48,924 nt of DNA from Saprolegnia diclina VS20 (Eukaryota; Oomycota; Saprolegniomycetes; Saprolegniales; Saprolegniaceae): contig NW_008246120.1 in the NCBI RefSeq assembly GCF_000281045.1, forward strand, positions 8,955-57,878, read 5' to 3'. The position numbers and the translations under genes are program-made. Under the pieces are notes generated by a model. The model ran no database searches and was not told the origin of the DNA. It saw nothing but the letters and a program-made list of their open reading frames with translations. Shown here piece by piece: positions 28,091 through 38,514 of the stretch (position 1 is its first letter; the number at the start of each line of letters is the position of its first letter).

Positions 28091-29988
28091 GGCGAATGTG
28101 GAAATGAGCCGCAAGCCAATGGCTGCCTTGTCAGCGTACTCATGTCAGCGAATTGATATGGTGCGACATGAACGAGGCTGGGATTAATCCCGTAACTGCA
28201 ATGGGTCGCAGCCGTCAGATACCAAAAGACACCATGTGATTGGCTGCGCACGAAACGATTGCCTTAAAGAAGTCGACTTGACCTGTTGAGGCCCACGGGC
28301 AACAAAGACAGGGATGCGCTTTCGCTGGTCGCGGCGCCACCGATATGCGTTGGGTGGCTTTCACCTCGATGAGGTACCCAGGCGGCACCAAGCACCGGCA
28401 ACGGCGACGCCCGACGCGATCTTTGTCGAGCGATCGGGATCGTTATCAAATCGGTCGCGGGGCGCGGTCAAGAAGATACTCGACCACTGCAAGGGGCGTG
28501 TTTTTAGCTCCACCCGGTACGTTGCACCACGTTATCCCTACGACGAGCTGCGATGCGTCATGCATCGTGTGCATCGCGTAGCGTAGAAGTGCGCGGCAAC
28601 CACCACCCACCGCCTATCGCTGCCGCCGACATAAACGACCCATGTGACCAGTCTCAGACGACGCGACGACCGCAGCAGTACCCCGGCATGTGCCCCGGTA
28701 GTAGATCAGAAGCCGTTTGATGTTTGACTTTGTCAGCGCACCATGGATGACGGTGGTCGCATGTGCAGTTTCGGAGATGATAACCGACTGCACAGATCGC
28801 ACGCGTCGATTCATGCAGAATAAACTACCCTATGGGATTACCCCAGGACGACCGTAACTTTTTGGTGCCCCAGTCGGTGATTGCGCCGCCAGAGAAAGTA
28901 TACAAGCAAGACCTCCAAAGGTTCGGACCATATAGACATTGCGCTGACAGGCTCTGGCATGTCGCTCGTGCTTGCGGCACCAGTTACAGCGGCAAGTCTA
29001 TCGCCTTTTAACGAGTCGAACCACGGCGATCGCAGGGCTCGAACCGCGGCAAAATCCTGGGGACTTGATATCACCAAAGCATGTTTACGATGCACCAACA
29101 CTTTTAAAGGAATGTATGGGATCGATCAGCAAGTAGCGTGGGTAGGTGTTGTTTAGTGCGTGGTGTGCTGCACAGTCTCACGTCCCCACGTCACAAGATA
29201 CAATGTTGTTGTCTCCACCGGAAGGCACAGAGTATCATGTAACGCGACGACGTTTATCATCAAGAAGGGCGTGATGCGGATCGCTCGACATTGCGTCAGG
29301 ATGCCATCAATCTTGTGTCATTTGCAAATGAATTTGGGGATATTTGCTTTTGCTTTTTGCTTTATTCTTTGTGGGACGAAGCACGTGATCCACGACCATT
29401 TTGATGCTTGCTTGTCTGGTGGGCCGAATTCTCGCTTGCGTGGGCTGTGTCAATGACGAGGTTACTCGACCGGTGTACTCTTTTTTGTATGTGTGCGCAC
29501 GGTCGCAACAGTTAAACGTTAATGCTTCCAAGCAGCATTGGCACAACCTTGCTTGCTGATAGTCGCGGCTGATAGCGCCAGTGTACACTGTAGCGCACTG
29601 AGCTGTCTTCCATCTTTGTTGGACAGAGGAGAGCACGGGCAAATACAACCGAACGGGGACCGCCGCCTCGGACGCTCGCTCGTCAATCGAAAAATGAGCT
29701 CAGGTTCCCGCGGCTTTTTTATTCGTTGCGCATTTGCCAACGAGAAAGTTGCAACTGCATTGTTCGTTTGTATTCGAACTCCCAAGCTGCAGGTCAAACG
29801 AGACGTTTCATTTGAATCCATCTTGCAAAGATCACTCCCGGTTATCTTTTGTTCCTAATAGTCGGGCTACTAACCAGATACGCACAATTTAAGATTGAAT
29901 GGTAACCAAACGCGTGGATCGACGAAGTTGAAGCGGTGCGATCCCAGTCGTGATAGGAACAGTCTCACAATTGCCTCCTTCGAGCAAC
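28091..29988. other. Gene-poor 1.9-kb intergenic region
   Basis: The longest stretch without a recognisable gene. At 28236-28245 it has the TGTGATTGGC motif for the gene at 26582. Frames at 28314-28586, 28838-29101 and 29538-29858 have no domain, mixed codon use and no good start context. T-arm-like GTTCGA runs near 29005-29045 do not fold into a tRNA. AT content rises toward 29200-29500. Confidence 0.5.
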
Positions 29989-30885
29989 ATGCGACTGGGC
30001 TTGCTCGTCCCGCTCGCCCATGCCGCTTTCGCCCAGACCATCACCTTTCCCAACACGACGGTTGTTGCAACGACGGTGCCAGCACCGTCGCCACCGCCAG
30101 CCGCACCAACGAGCACACCAGGAACGACCCCGCCGGTGATGACGGCGCTTTTGCGAACAGTAACGCCGACGCCGTGGTCGGCAGCCCCAACGACCGATGC
30201 TGCTATAGTCGCCGTCGAGGCGACTCCCTCGATCGCACCGCTCTCGGTCACGGAAGCGCCGCCCAAAATGGCTCCCATCGGAACGCGTCCAATCGTGGCC
30301 TTGCCGTCGAACCCAACAACTGCTCCGATTTTCAAACCGCAAGAGAGCGTGGCCACGCCAGTGCCAAGTCCGGCGAGTCCATCTATGGAGCCAAAAGGTG
30401 TCGGTGGCGGTGTCCTCGGTGTCGTTGGTGGTGTCATCGCCGCCGTCGGACTGCTCGGCGCCTGCATCATGCTCGGCATGCACGCCAAGCACCGTCTGGC
30501 GACGATGAGCAACGAAAAAAGCCCGAGTGGGTCGCCGCCGATCTGGACGCCGTTCGACGACGCGATTGAAGCGTCGATCACACGCCTCGAGTCGACGCTC
30601 CTCGGCTCCCAGCGCTTGTCGCAGCTCGTGGACGCCAACCCCTCAGCGATCGTCGAAGCGTCGCCGGTTCAGCGGTCGTCGCTCGTGTTTGAGAGCTCGC
30701 GCGGGTCCATCAGCGTCGACACGACGCACCGCGGGAGCTACGGCGGCGTCGCGCTCCGTGTCCCAAGCCTCTTGGACCACCCTCCCGAGACGTACGAGAT
30801 GCGCCTCTCGATCATGGCAGCGCGGGCGTCGGAACCCGCTCTCGATGCCACTGGGAAGCCACTTCCCCGCGAGATGACCTTTTAG
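29989..30885 (+). CDS. Single-pass cell-surface protein with Thr/Pro-rich ectodomain
   Basis: 298-residue protein, start at ATG 29989. An N-terminal signal peptide (MRLGLLVPLAHAAFA, cleavage likely before QTITFP) is followed by about 125 residues rich in Thr, Pro, Ala and Ser, with NTT as a possible N-glycosylation site; this is mucin-like and likely O-glycosylated. A Gly/Val-rich membrane helix ([22 protein letters not shown]) precedes a basic HAKHR and a 130-residue cytoplasmic tail with several Ser-rich motifs (RSSLVFESSRGSISVD). Topology is type I. No catalytic domain or known family is visible; it may be a wall sensor-like protein by layout only. Confidence 0.75.
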   Translation: MRLGLLVPLAHAAFAQTITFPNTTVVATTVPAPSPPPAAPTSTPGTTPPVMTALLRTVTPTPWSAAPTTDAAIVAVEATPSIAPLSVTEAPPKMAPIGTRPIVALPSNPTTAPIFKPQESVATPVPSPASPSMEPKGVGGGVLGVVGGVIAAVGLLGACIMLGMHAKHRLATMSNEKSPSGSPPIWTPFDDAIEASITRLESTLLGSQRLSQLVDANPSAIVEASPVQRSSLVFESSRGSISVDTTHRGSYGGVALRVPSLLDHPPETYEMRLSIMAARASEPALDATGKPLPREMTF

Positions 30886-31359
30886 CGTCCTCTTTGCGTG
30901 TTTATTTATCGTTGATTCTATCCGTATTTTTGATTCTTCCCACTTTACCCATGCAATCTGAGGATCAGCATCATTCCGAGATTAGATAGACTAGGTTCTC
31001 CCGTCTCCTGCAACAAGCGCTTGCCACACACTCGCACCGCAGCAGGTTCAGCTGTGCGAGAAACTTGGGTCAAGAAATGAGCACAACCCGTCTGAACCGG
31101 TGCGCTTTTCACCCGACCCCTAACCACACCGGTCAGGTTGATCCGTCTCGCGCACCTACCCTCGCACTCACACAGCAGTGTGTCGGTCGTCCCGTGTCAG
31201 CAGAACTCGAGTCGATTCGCTGATGGCTTGCGGTCGTCTCGAGGTGCGTCACTCTTATGGGGCTACAGGTGGACGCGTCACTCTTATGGGGCTAGGGTCC
31301 GCTTGGCTTCTGCCACGGACGCTTGCGAAAATGTACAAAACTGGCTCTTTACTTTCAGT
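30886..31359. other. Intergenic region between convergent genes, with a 20-bp direct repeat
   Basis: 474 bp separating the cell-surface gene from the 3' end of P5CS. The 20-mer beginning GCGTCACTCTTATGG occurs at 31246-31265 and again at 31275-31294. No other feature seen. Confidence 0.6.
31246..31294. repeat. Pair of 20-bp direct repeats, 29-bp period
   Basis: Exact copies (GCGTCACTCTTATGGGGCTA) at 31246-31265 and 31275-31294 separated by 9 bp. Located 66 bp beyond the P5CS stop codon. Function unknown. Confidence 0.85.
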
Positions 31360-33668
31360 CTACAACTTGCTTAGACGCTTGTGCGTATACGTTGCGTGGC
31401 CATTTGCAAACGCAGTGACCGTGTGGACCGACTGGGACCGGAGCTTCCACTTGGTCGTCAAGAGGCCTTCGACGCCGACGGGGCCGCGGGCGTGAATGCG
31501 CCCGGTCGAAATGCCAACCTCGGCGCCAAGCCCAAACCGAAAGCCGTCGGCAAACCGGTTGCTCGCATTGTGAAACACGCACGCGCTGTCGACGCCGTTG
31601 AGGAACCGTTCGGCTTCGGCCACGTCGTCCGTCACAATGGTGTCCGTGTGGCCGCTCGAGTGCGCATTGATGTGCGCAATTGCGCCGTCGACGCCGGTCG
31701 AAATGACTTCGAGCGTCAGCGCCAAGCTGCCATACTCGTGCGAGAGCGACGGCGCGGGCTCGGCGCCCGGCACCAAGTTGCGTCGGACCGCGTCCGGGCC
31801 CAGATTCACCTTGACGCCGGCATCGTGGAGCGCCTCGACGAGGTGGTGCACTGCGCCCGACTCGACGTGCGATACATCAACAAGCAGCGTCTCGAGCGCG
31901 TTGCAGGCGGCCGGGTAGTCCGTCTTGGCGTCGAGCACGAGCGCGCGCGCCTTGTCCATGCTGGCGCCGGCCGCAATGTACATGTGGCAGACGCCCTCGG
32001 CATGGCCGAGCACCGGGATCCGCGTGTGCTTCTTGATAAACGTCACGAGCGCGTTCGAGCCGCGCGGAATGCACAAATCAATCACGTGGTCCAGCTGCAA
32101 AAGCTCCGAGACGTCGTCGCGCGTCGCAACGAGCCCGAGCACGCCCCGGGGCACGCGGCCCTTGGTTTCCGACTCGATCGCGTCGCAAATGAGCGCGTGC
32201 AACATGTGGTTGCTGCGACTGGCCTCCTTGCCGCCCTTGAGCAGCAGGCCGTTGCCGCTGCGGAGCGCTAGCGCTGCAATCTGCGGCAGCGAGTCGGGGC
32301 GCGACTCAAACACAATCAAAAGCACGCCAATGGGGCACGTGAGCTGCTCGAGCACCAAGCCGTGGGCAATCTCCATGGTCGAGAGCACGCGGCCAACGGG
32401 CTCGGGCTGGTCGGCAATCGCGCAAATGCCCTTGGCGAGGGTTTCGAGCTTCGGCTTAGTGAGCTTGAGACGCGCGCGCAAGGCCACGTCCACATTGTTG
32501 GCGTCGTTCAAGTCGAGTTGGTTGGCTTGCAAAATCGCATCGGCGTGTTCTAGGAGCGACGCGGCAATGCGCCGCAGAATCTGAGCGCGGTCCGACGACG
32601 AGAGCGCTTGAAGCGCGCGACTCCCTTCGCGCGCCGCAATCGCCAAGTCCTCGGCCGACGCCTTGTGCTCGAGGAGAAGCTCCGGGTACGGCACAAAGAG
32701 CGTCCCGAGGTTCGCGCCTTTCATGATCGCGTCCAGCACGCCATACTTGAAGCCGCTTGCAATCACGACGGCGTTGACGCCACTGTCGACCGCGCCCTGG
32801 GCCGATTGGATCTTGGCGCCCATGCCACCGCGGCCGACCGATGATTTTTCACCTAAGCGACCAGCCTATGAGCTGCCTGCGCCGTCATTCATACCACTGC
32901 GTACCAATGACAAATTGACCGGGTTGCTCGGGCGCAAAAATCGAAATGACCTTGGCGTTTGGCTCGCTCGGCGGCTTGTCGTAGAGACCGTCGACGTCCG
33001 TGAGCAGAATGAGCAAGTTGGCTTGGATCTCGCTTGCGACAAGCGCGGCGAGTGAGTCATTGTCGGTAAACACCGACTGGCCTTCGCGATAGACGCCGGC
33101 GCTCACCGCGTCGTTCTCGTTGACGATCGGGATCACGTCGAGGTCCAGCAAATGGAGCAGCGTGTCGCGAATGTTGGCGCGGTGCTCCTTCGTCTTGAAG
33201 TCCGACTCGGTCACGAGCACCTACAAGATATGTGCGCATGACGCACCGGCCAAAAATGACGCATGGGCGCTGTACCTGCGAACAGGCCACGTCGTAGAGC
33301 GAAAAGAGCGTCTCGTAGAGCGACATGAGGCCGACTTGGCCCGCGGCCGCCATTGCGCCCTTCTTCTTCTCCAGCATGCGGTTCATGTTGCTGTCGCCTT
33401 GCACGTGCATGCGCAGCGATGACGAGAGAAGGATTTGTTTCTGCAGCTTCTTGCGCCCGACGCCGATCGAGCCCGAGGTCACGAGCAGCACCTCCTTGCC
33501 TTGCCGCTTGAGCATTGAGATTTGCTCGACGATCGACGCCACGCGGCCCAGCGCCGCTTCGCCGTTCGATGACACGACGCTCGTGCCCATCTTGATGACG
33601 ATGCGCTTGGCGTGCTTGAAGTCCTGCCGCGAGAGGTTCCGGGGCGCCGACGACGACGACTGGGCCAT
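31360..33668 (-). CDS. P5CS: Delta-1-pyrroline-5-carboxylate synthase, fused kinase/reductase (3 exons)
   Basis: 733-residue bifunctional enzyme converting glutamate to glutamate-5-semialdehyde for proline synthesis. Exons 33668-33276, 33220-32905 and 32852-31360; introns 55 and 52 nt. Glutamate-5-kinase part (residues about 15-285): RIVIKMGTSVVSSNGEAALG, LLVTSGSIGVGR, GQVGLMSLYETLF, VNENDAVS, FTDNDSLAALVA, LLTDVDGLY and GRGGMGAKIQSA. Gamma-glutamyl phosphate reductase part (about 300-733): PIGVLLIVFESRPDSLPQIAALALRSGNGLLLKGGKEA, IPRGSNALV, catalytic Cys553 in YPAACNALETLLVD, SHEYGSLALTLEVI and FADGFRFGLGAEVGISTGRIHARGPVGVEGLLT. Length and order match plant and animal P5CS. CCAAT boxes lie about 110 bp upstream (33777-33781). 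Confidence 0.95.
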
Positions 33669-33985
33669 CTTATTGTGCTGAGCCCGTTGAAACCAAGAAT
33701 GCTGAAAGATCGCCAAGTTCTTAGTGCCCGTAGGAATTTCCCACCCAATCGCAACCCAGGACCTATCTCTTTTTAGCCAATCGGACGCTGCAAAAAGCCA
33801 CCACAAGGAACACAGAACGTTCGGGAGCATGAAATAGTGTAAATTAACACTTTTTTTGTGTAATGTCACGAACCAAGATACCACGATGGCTCGTCTCTGG
33901 GCTGGCCCGCCTACGGCAACATCGGTGGCAGGTCGCACTTGGCGTCCATACTCACATATACCAACCTACCCGGTCCGACAACACG
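33669..33985. promoter_or_regulatory. Divergent promoter region, P5CS / secreted protein
   Basis: 317 bp between divergent genes. On the P5CS side there are AGCCAATCGG (33775-33784) and a second CCCAATC at 33744-33750; at 33832-33840 is AAATAGTGT. On the other side CATATA at 33955-33960 is 26 bp before the ATG at 33986 and could be a TATA box. Confidence 0.55.
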
Positions 33986-34720
33986 ATGCGATATTACTCT
34001 CTCTGCGCTCTGCTCGCCAGTATCGTGGTTGGCGGCGCGCTAGGGCAAGGGTTCCCCGGCCTTCCTGGCTTCAACCTGGGCGTGAATACGACCAAGCTGT
34101 CGTCCGAGATCATTCGTGTGGCTCGTCCAACGCCCGCGCCGGCAAGCATTTCGCCGCCGCCAGCCGTGGCGCCACGTGCGACACCAGCCTTCGAGGCCGC
34201 CCGTAGTCCGCCGAGTTCCGCAGCGGCAGCCAAGCCAACCCCGGCGCAGGCGACGGCTCCTACGTCATTCGCGCCAACACCCCAGAGTCGCTTTGAAGCC
34301 ATGCAAGCACCGAGTGCGAGCTCGTCCGAGGCCAGCTCTGGCTTGTCTGATGGCTCGTCGGGATCGAGCTCGTCGAGTCAAAGTGGCGCAGCTCTCGTGC
34401 CCATGGCCGCCCCGAACGCAGAGATTGTGGTTGGGAGCAACGCATCCAACACGACGACAAGTCGCCCGTGGCTCGGGAAGCTCATGCCGACAACGGTGCC
34501 CGGGTCACCGGCACGTCCACGTGCCACAGTGGCACCGCCGCAAATGAAGGAATCGGTGCCGCGACCGGCGCCAACCACCCGGCTTACTGCGATGCAGAGT
34601 GCCCGCCAGCCTCCAGCGGCGGAAAGCGCTCGCGCACCGGCCCCTGTACCCGCCAAGGCCGTTGCGAACGACGACCTCGAGTTTCCTTGGAAGCGGCTGG
34701 ACCTTGCCCTCGCCGACTAG
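33986..34720 (+). CDS. Secreted Ser/Pro/Ala-rich protein
   Basis: 244-residue protein with a clear signal peptide (MRYYSLCALLASIVVGGALG, cleavage near GQGFPG). The mature part is low complexity: Pro/Ala/Ser repeats, a Ser-rich run (SSSEASSGLSDGSSGSSSSS) and NASNTTT with N-glycosylation sequons. There is no second membrane helix and no GPI-like end, so it is predicted to be released or wall-associated. No family recognised. The ATG at 33986 is preferred over an upstream frame, since it starts the signal peptide and has a TATA-like box 26 bp before it. Confidence 0.7.
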   Translation: MRYYSLCALLASIVVGGALGQGFPGLPGFNLGVNTTKLSSEIIRVARPTPAPASISPPPAVAPRATPAFEAARSPPSSAAAAKPTPAQATAPTSFAPTPQSRFEAMQAPSASSSEASSGLSDGSSGSSSSSQSGAALVPMAAPNAEIVVGSNASNTTTSRPWLGKLMPTTVPGSPARPRATVAPPQMKESVPRPAPTTRLTAMQSARQPPAAESARAPAPVPAKAVANDDLEFPWKRLDLALAD

Positions 34721-35256
34721 CTCGTTTTGTCGTCACTACTTAACACAAATCAGGCTGCGTATTTCAACCCTTTCTTGTCTTGGTGCGACGGCTGCCTTGC
34801 AGCTCATTTCGGCTGCATGTCGCGGAATCTCATGCACGCTAGTACGCCATGGAGCCACCTACAGAGTACTAGACTGCATGCCTCGGTGGCCGACGGGCTC
34901 TGCGCAAGGCGCCGTCGTAGGCGGGTTCCCTCAACAAGACACGCATCCACGTCTTCACGACCGTGACATATATATACCAAGGGCGTCCGCACCACCCTCG
35001 GTAGCGACGATGCGCGGAGACGTCCTTCGATGACTCGATCGTCGCTGCACCGTTTCCTCGCGCATGAGGCAGGAACCGATACACGACCGGTACGAGTCGC
35101 GACGACGTCGGGTGCCATGGTGCATATAGCCATAGCCCTCCTCCCGCGCCAGCTTTGGTCGATGGACCGTCTCTCGAGAGGCCCGTTTATAGGTCCCTTC
35201 CACTGTCCCTCTTCAAGCTTTCTACAAGGCACGTTGCGCACAAAACGCAATTGCCC
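34721..35256. promoter_or_regulatory. Intergenic region with two TATA-like elements
   Basis: 536 bp. CATATATATA lies at about 34966-34977 and TTTATAGG at 35186-35193, the latter about 64 bp before the ATG at 35257. A long minus-strand frame across it (34804-35667) has no domain and is an antisense shadow. Confidence 0.5.
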
Positions 35257-35682
35257 ATGCTGCGCGACGTGCTGTGGATGTTGCTCCTGGCGCTCTCCAG
35301 CGTCGCCGTGACGGCTCTGAATACCACCAATACGACGAGCGACGAGCCCGACTTGACGATACCGACGTGGCACGCCGAGGCGTCGTCGCGCCGACCGGTT
35401 GAAATCGACTTGGACCATGACGACTACCTCAAGGAGCTCGGTTTGCCCAGCGACGACGAGCTCAACGAGCTCATCCAAGAAGCCGAGGCCCAGCAAGCGG
35501 CACAGGCCGACGCGACCGAGGCGCCGACGCAAGCCCCCAGCTCGACTCCGATCAAAGTCTCTGTCGGGGCCAGCGCCTCGGACATTCACATGCGCATCAT
35601 TAGCGTCAGCATGCCGCTTCAAGTCCCGTGGTGGCTCCTCACGTTGCTCGTTGTGCATCGAGTGCAAGAAATAGTGTGTTAA
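35257..35682 (+). CDS. Small secreted or membrane-anchored acidic protein
   Basis: 141 residues. The signal peptide is MLRDVLWMLLLALSSVAVTA, followed by sequons NTTNTT, an acidic helix-prone stretch (EIDLDHDDYLKELGLPSDDELNELIQEAEAQQAAQ), a Thr/Pro linker and a hydrophobic C-terminus (PLQVPWWLLTLLVV) with a few charged residues after it. The last segment may be a membrane anchor or a GPI signal; neither is certain. Its TAA stop shares the palindrome TTAA with the stop of the CDK5RAP3 gene on the other strand (35679-35682). Confidence 0.65.
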   Translation: MLRDVLWMLLLALSSVAVTALNTTNTTSDEPDLTIPTWHAEASSRRPVEIDLDHDDYLKELGLPSDDELNELIQEAEAQQAAQADATEAPTQAPSSTPIKVSVGASASDIHMRIISVSMPLQVPWWLLTLLVVHRVQEIVC

Positions 35683-37526
35683 AATCGGTTGAGTTCCCCT
35701 AAAATGTGCACGGGATGACCCTTGAAGAGGGTTGGCAATGACGTTTCGAGCTGCATTTGGAGGCTCTTGGTCGACGCCATGAGCTCTCGGACCTTGGCGT
35801 GGCTCGTCGCGACAAGATCGGTGAGCTCACTGTTCTTGTCTTCGAGGGTCCGAATGGCGCCGTGGAGCTTCTCAGCCTTGGTCATGTGCAGCTCGAGGGT
35901 CGCCACAAGGCGATCGAGGTAGCTACAACCATACGAATTAGCTACAACATGTAGGAATGTACCCTACCGAGGTGAAAGCTTGATGAGCAAGACGTGTTGC
36001 AGCCGCTTCTCACGGAGTGCGGCGAGGGCCGCGTCGACCGCTGCCAAGTACCCTTTCGTGCTCTCGACGCTTTGCTGTGCGAGAAGGGCTAAGTCACAGA
36101 ATGAGTACTGCACCGCTCGCATCGCACCGTACGGGCGCTTGTCTGAAACTGGTTGGCAAAGGCAACGTCCGGTGTCTGCAGCTCGATGCGCCGCTAGAAC
36201 CACCATGGTGTCGCCCTTCATCGAATTTCAGGACACGTACTTGCAAGAGGAAGGCGCGGAGCTCTAAGAGGTCGTTCGTGAGCTTGGCGCGGGTCTCGCC
36301 ATGCAAAAGCTGGTCGACTTGCGTCGTTGCAAGCTCGTTACGACTCGGCGCGTCCTGTGTGTCGACAGATGAAATGTCCCACTTGATCACCGCCGAGTCG
36401 TCGCTGCCCCAGTCGATGCCGCCGTCGCTCAGCTCGATGGCCGTTGCGTCCCACTGGATCTCGACCACCTCGCTTGGCGCACTGGGCGCCACGTCTGCCG
36501 GCTCCACAAGGGGCGCGGCCCAGAAGGCGTCAAGCGACGAGAGCGCAGGCGGCAGCGTCGACGATGCTGCGTGCAAATGCGCTTGCAGCGCCGCATGGTA
36601 GGCTCCGGCGTCACGCAGTGTCGGCGTGTTGAGGACGCCGGCGACGCCGCGGAAGAGACTGGGAAGGTCGTACACGAGTGCTTGGAGCTCGAGGCGGACG
36701 TCAAAGCCCGGGATCTGAAGGTCGGCGCACGCGGCCGCAAATGCCTTATTGCACTCGGAAATCCCTTTGGTATAGTCCTACACCGTAAGAGCGGTCAGGA
36801 GATGGACAGGTTGTCGATAGCGTACGGCGATCTTGCGGTGATTGTCGCCCACGTGCTTTTCATGCAGCGCAATGGCTTTTCGCAGCGCGGGACTAGACGC
36901 ACGCAACCAAATAAGTCAATAGGACGTGGATCGCGTGGATACATTTCAAACGTGGCGTCCTGGTTGAGCCGACGCGCGGCCTCGGCAGCAAAGAGAGCGT
37001 GGACCTCGTACGACTTGGTGATGGCCATCCACGCCTTGAGAACCGGCGACGTGTACTAGACCGCAAGTGTGAGCAACATCGACGTAGGCGGATAGCGTAC
37101 TTGGCCAAAGAAGTTGGTCGCTTTCGCCTCGTCGGACGCTTCCAAGTGCGCTAGCATCGCCTTGCAGTCGAAGAAGAGCACGTCGTCCGCCGCTAGTACG
37201 TATGCTGTGAGCAAGAACGATGACGTGGGATGCACTATGCACCTTTGCCGGCCACAATGTGCTGGGCATGTGTCGGCAAGGTCTCCAGAGCCTCGGCGAT
37301 CGCAGCTTTCACCGGCCGCAACTGGTCCTGCCACTGCGGCGACACGATCTTGCGGTCAATGAGGCCCTCTACGCAGCACTGCCTCGTCAGTACCGCATGA
37401 GCTACTCGCGATGGAGAGACGCATGAGGCCACGTAGCATCGTTCCTCCGAGGTCCTGCCAGCATGGGCGCCTACCTAGAAGCTTCTTGAGCGGAATGTCG
37501 ATCGGGCTCGGCGGCTTGGCCGTCAT
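35679..37526 (-). CDS. CDK5RAP3: CDK5RAP3 homolog, UFM1 ligase complex subunit (9 exons)
   Basis: 470-residue homolog of CDK5RAP3/LZAP, which works with UFL1 and DDRGK1 in UFMylation of ER-bound ribosomes and in ER-phagy. Exons 37526-37475, 37368-37243, 37192-37101, 37055-36943, 36892-36826, 36777-36241, 36193-36133, 36088-35968 and 35922-35679; introns 106, 50, 45, 50, 48, 47, 44 and 45 nt. Landmarks: PIDIPLKKLLEGLIDRKIVSPQWQ, DATFEIPALRKAIALHEKH, DLQIPGFDVRLELQALVYDLPSLF, the IDWG motif at residues 271-274, RAFLLQRRIEL, LSPRYLDRLVATLE, a coiled coil and the terminal GHPVHILGELNRF. The joined frame closes exactly, which strongly supports the model. The first intron is the longest in the window and least certain. 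Confidence 0.92.
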
Positions 37527-37871
37527 CGCAAGTCGCAAGCCAAAAAAGTAACAAATAGTGTAAACCAAGATTTCAAAAGTTAACAAATAGTGTGCTTGGC
37601 GTCGAGTTCCGAGCATGATTGTGGACACTGGGATGGCTCGCAGGCGCAGGTACACTGTCTGCAGTAGCAAAGTACAGCATAATAGCACCTCGCTCGAAGC
37701 GCTCGACGTGCGTTTGACGATCCCATGGCTGCAAAGGAGCGTCGCGGAGCTGCGTCGCGGAGGTCAAGCGAAAACCCGTCACAATGCATATTTGGATGTT
37801 TCGATACTCATAGAAACCTCCGTAAAGCAATAAAACCATCTTTGACAGTGCAGGCTTCAATTCCAGTGAAG
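37527..37871. promoter_or_regulatory. Divergent promoter region, CDK5RAP3 / cyclophilin H
   Basis: 345 bp between divergent starts. AACAAATAGTGT occurs twice, at 37548-37559 and 37580-37591, close to the CDK5RAP3 ATG. No TATA box is obvious. The short frames here have no domain. Confidence 0.6.
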
Positions 37872-38514
37872 ATGGACCCGGTGCTGAGCGAAGCCCTCCG
37901 GCGTGGCAACCCCGTCGTCTTCTTCGACGTCGCGCTGGGCAACGCGCCCTTGGGCCGCATCAAGATGGAGCTCTTTAAGCGCGAGTGCCCCAAGACGGTC
38001 GAGAACTTTCGCCAGTTCTGCACGGGCGAGTACCGCCGCGGCGACATGCCCACGGGCTACAAGGGCAGCCACTTTCATCGCATCATTCCCGACTTTATGA
38101 TCCAAGGCGGCGACTTCCTCAAGGTACCTCCTCGCTAACTCGCGCCATGCTCATGCTTCTCGTGGTGTAGGGCGATGGCACGGGCCGCATGAGTATTTAT
38201 GGCGACAAGTTTGCCGACGAAAGCTTTGCGTACAAGCACACGGAGCCCGGTCTCCTCTCGATGGTACGCTTGGCATATGCCATGCATGCACTCGACGACG
38301 TATTGCGTAGGCCAACAGCGGCGTGGACACGAACGGCTGCCAGTTCTTCATCACGTGCGCGCCGTGCGACTGGCTCGATGGCAAGCACGTGGTCTTTGGG
38401 AAGCTCCTCGACCCAGCCTCGCTCCTTGTCATGCGCAAGATCGAGAGCGTCCAGACCGGTGCTGCGAACAAGCCCAAGACGCCCGTGACGATCACCGAGT
38501 GCGGCGAGTTGTAG
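37872..38514 (+). CDS. PPIH: Cyclophilin H-type peptidyl-prolyl isomerase (3 exons)
   Basis: 182-residue single-domain cyclophilin. Exons 37872-38123, 38171-38263 and 38311-38514; both introns are 47 nt and the first contains CTAAC. Conserved: [37 protein letters not shown], the active-site [62 protein letters not shown] and the ITECGEL end. [19 protein letters not shown] fits the cyclophilin H subgroup, associated with the U4/U6 snRNP in other eukaryotes. There is no signal peptide. Catalytic Arg, Phe and the Trp pocket are all present, so it should be active. Confidence 0.92.

Noticed and set aside
29000..29050. GTTCGA runs on the minus strand suggesting tRNA T-loops
   Set aside because: I could not form a 5-bp T stem, an anticodon arm or an acceptor stem around either one.
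33057..33938. Upstream extension of P5CS beyond the ATG at 33668
   Set aside because: The extra 90 residues (RPATDVAVGGPAQ.. to ..FQRAQHNK) do not match the family and run across the CCAAT boxes of the promoter.
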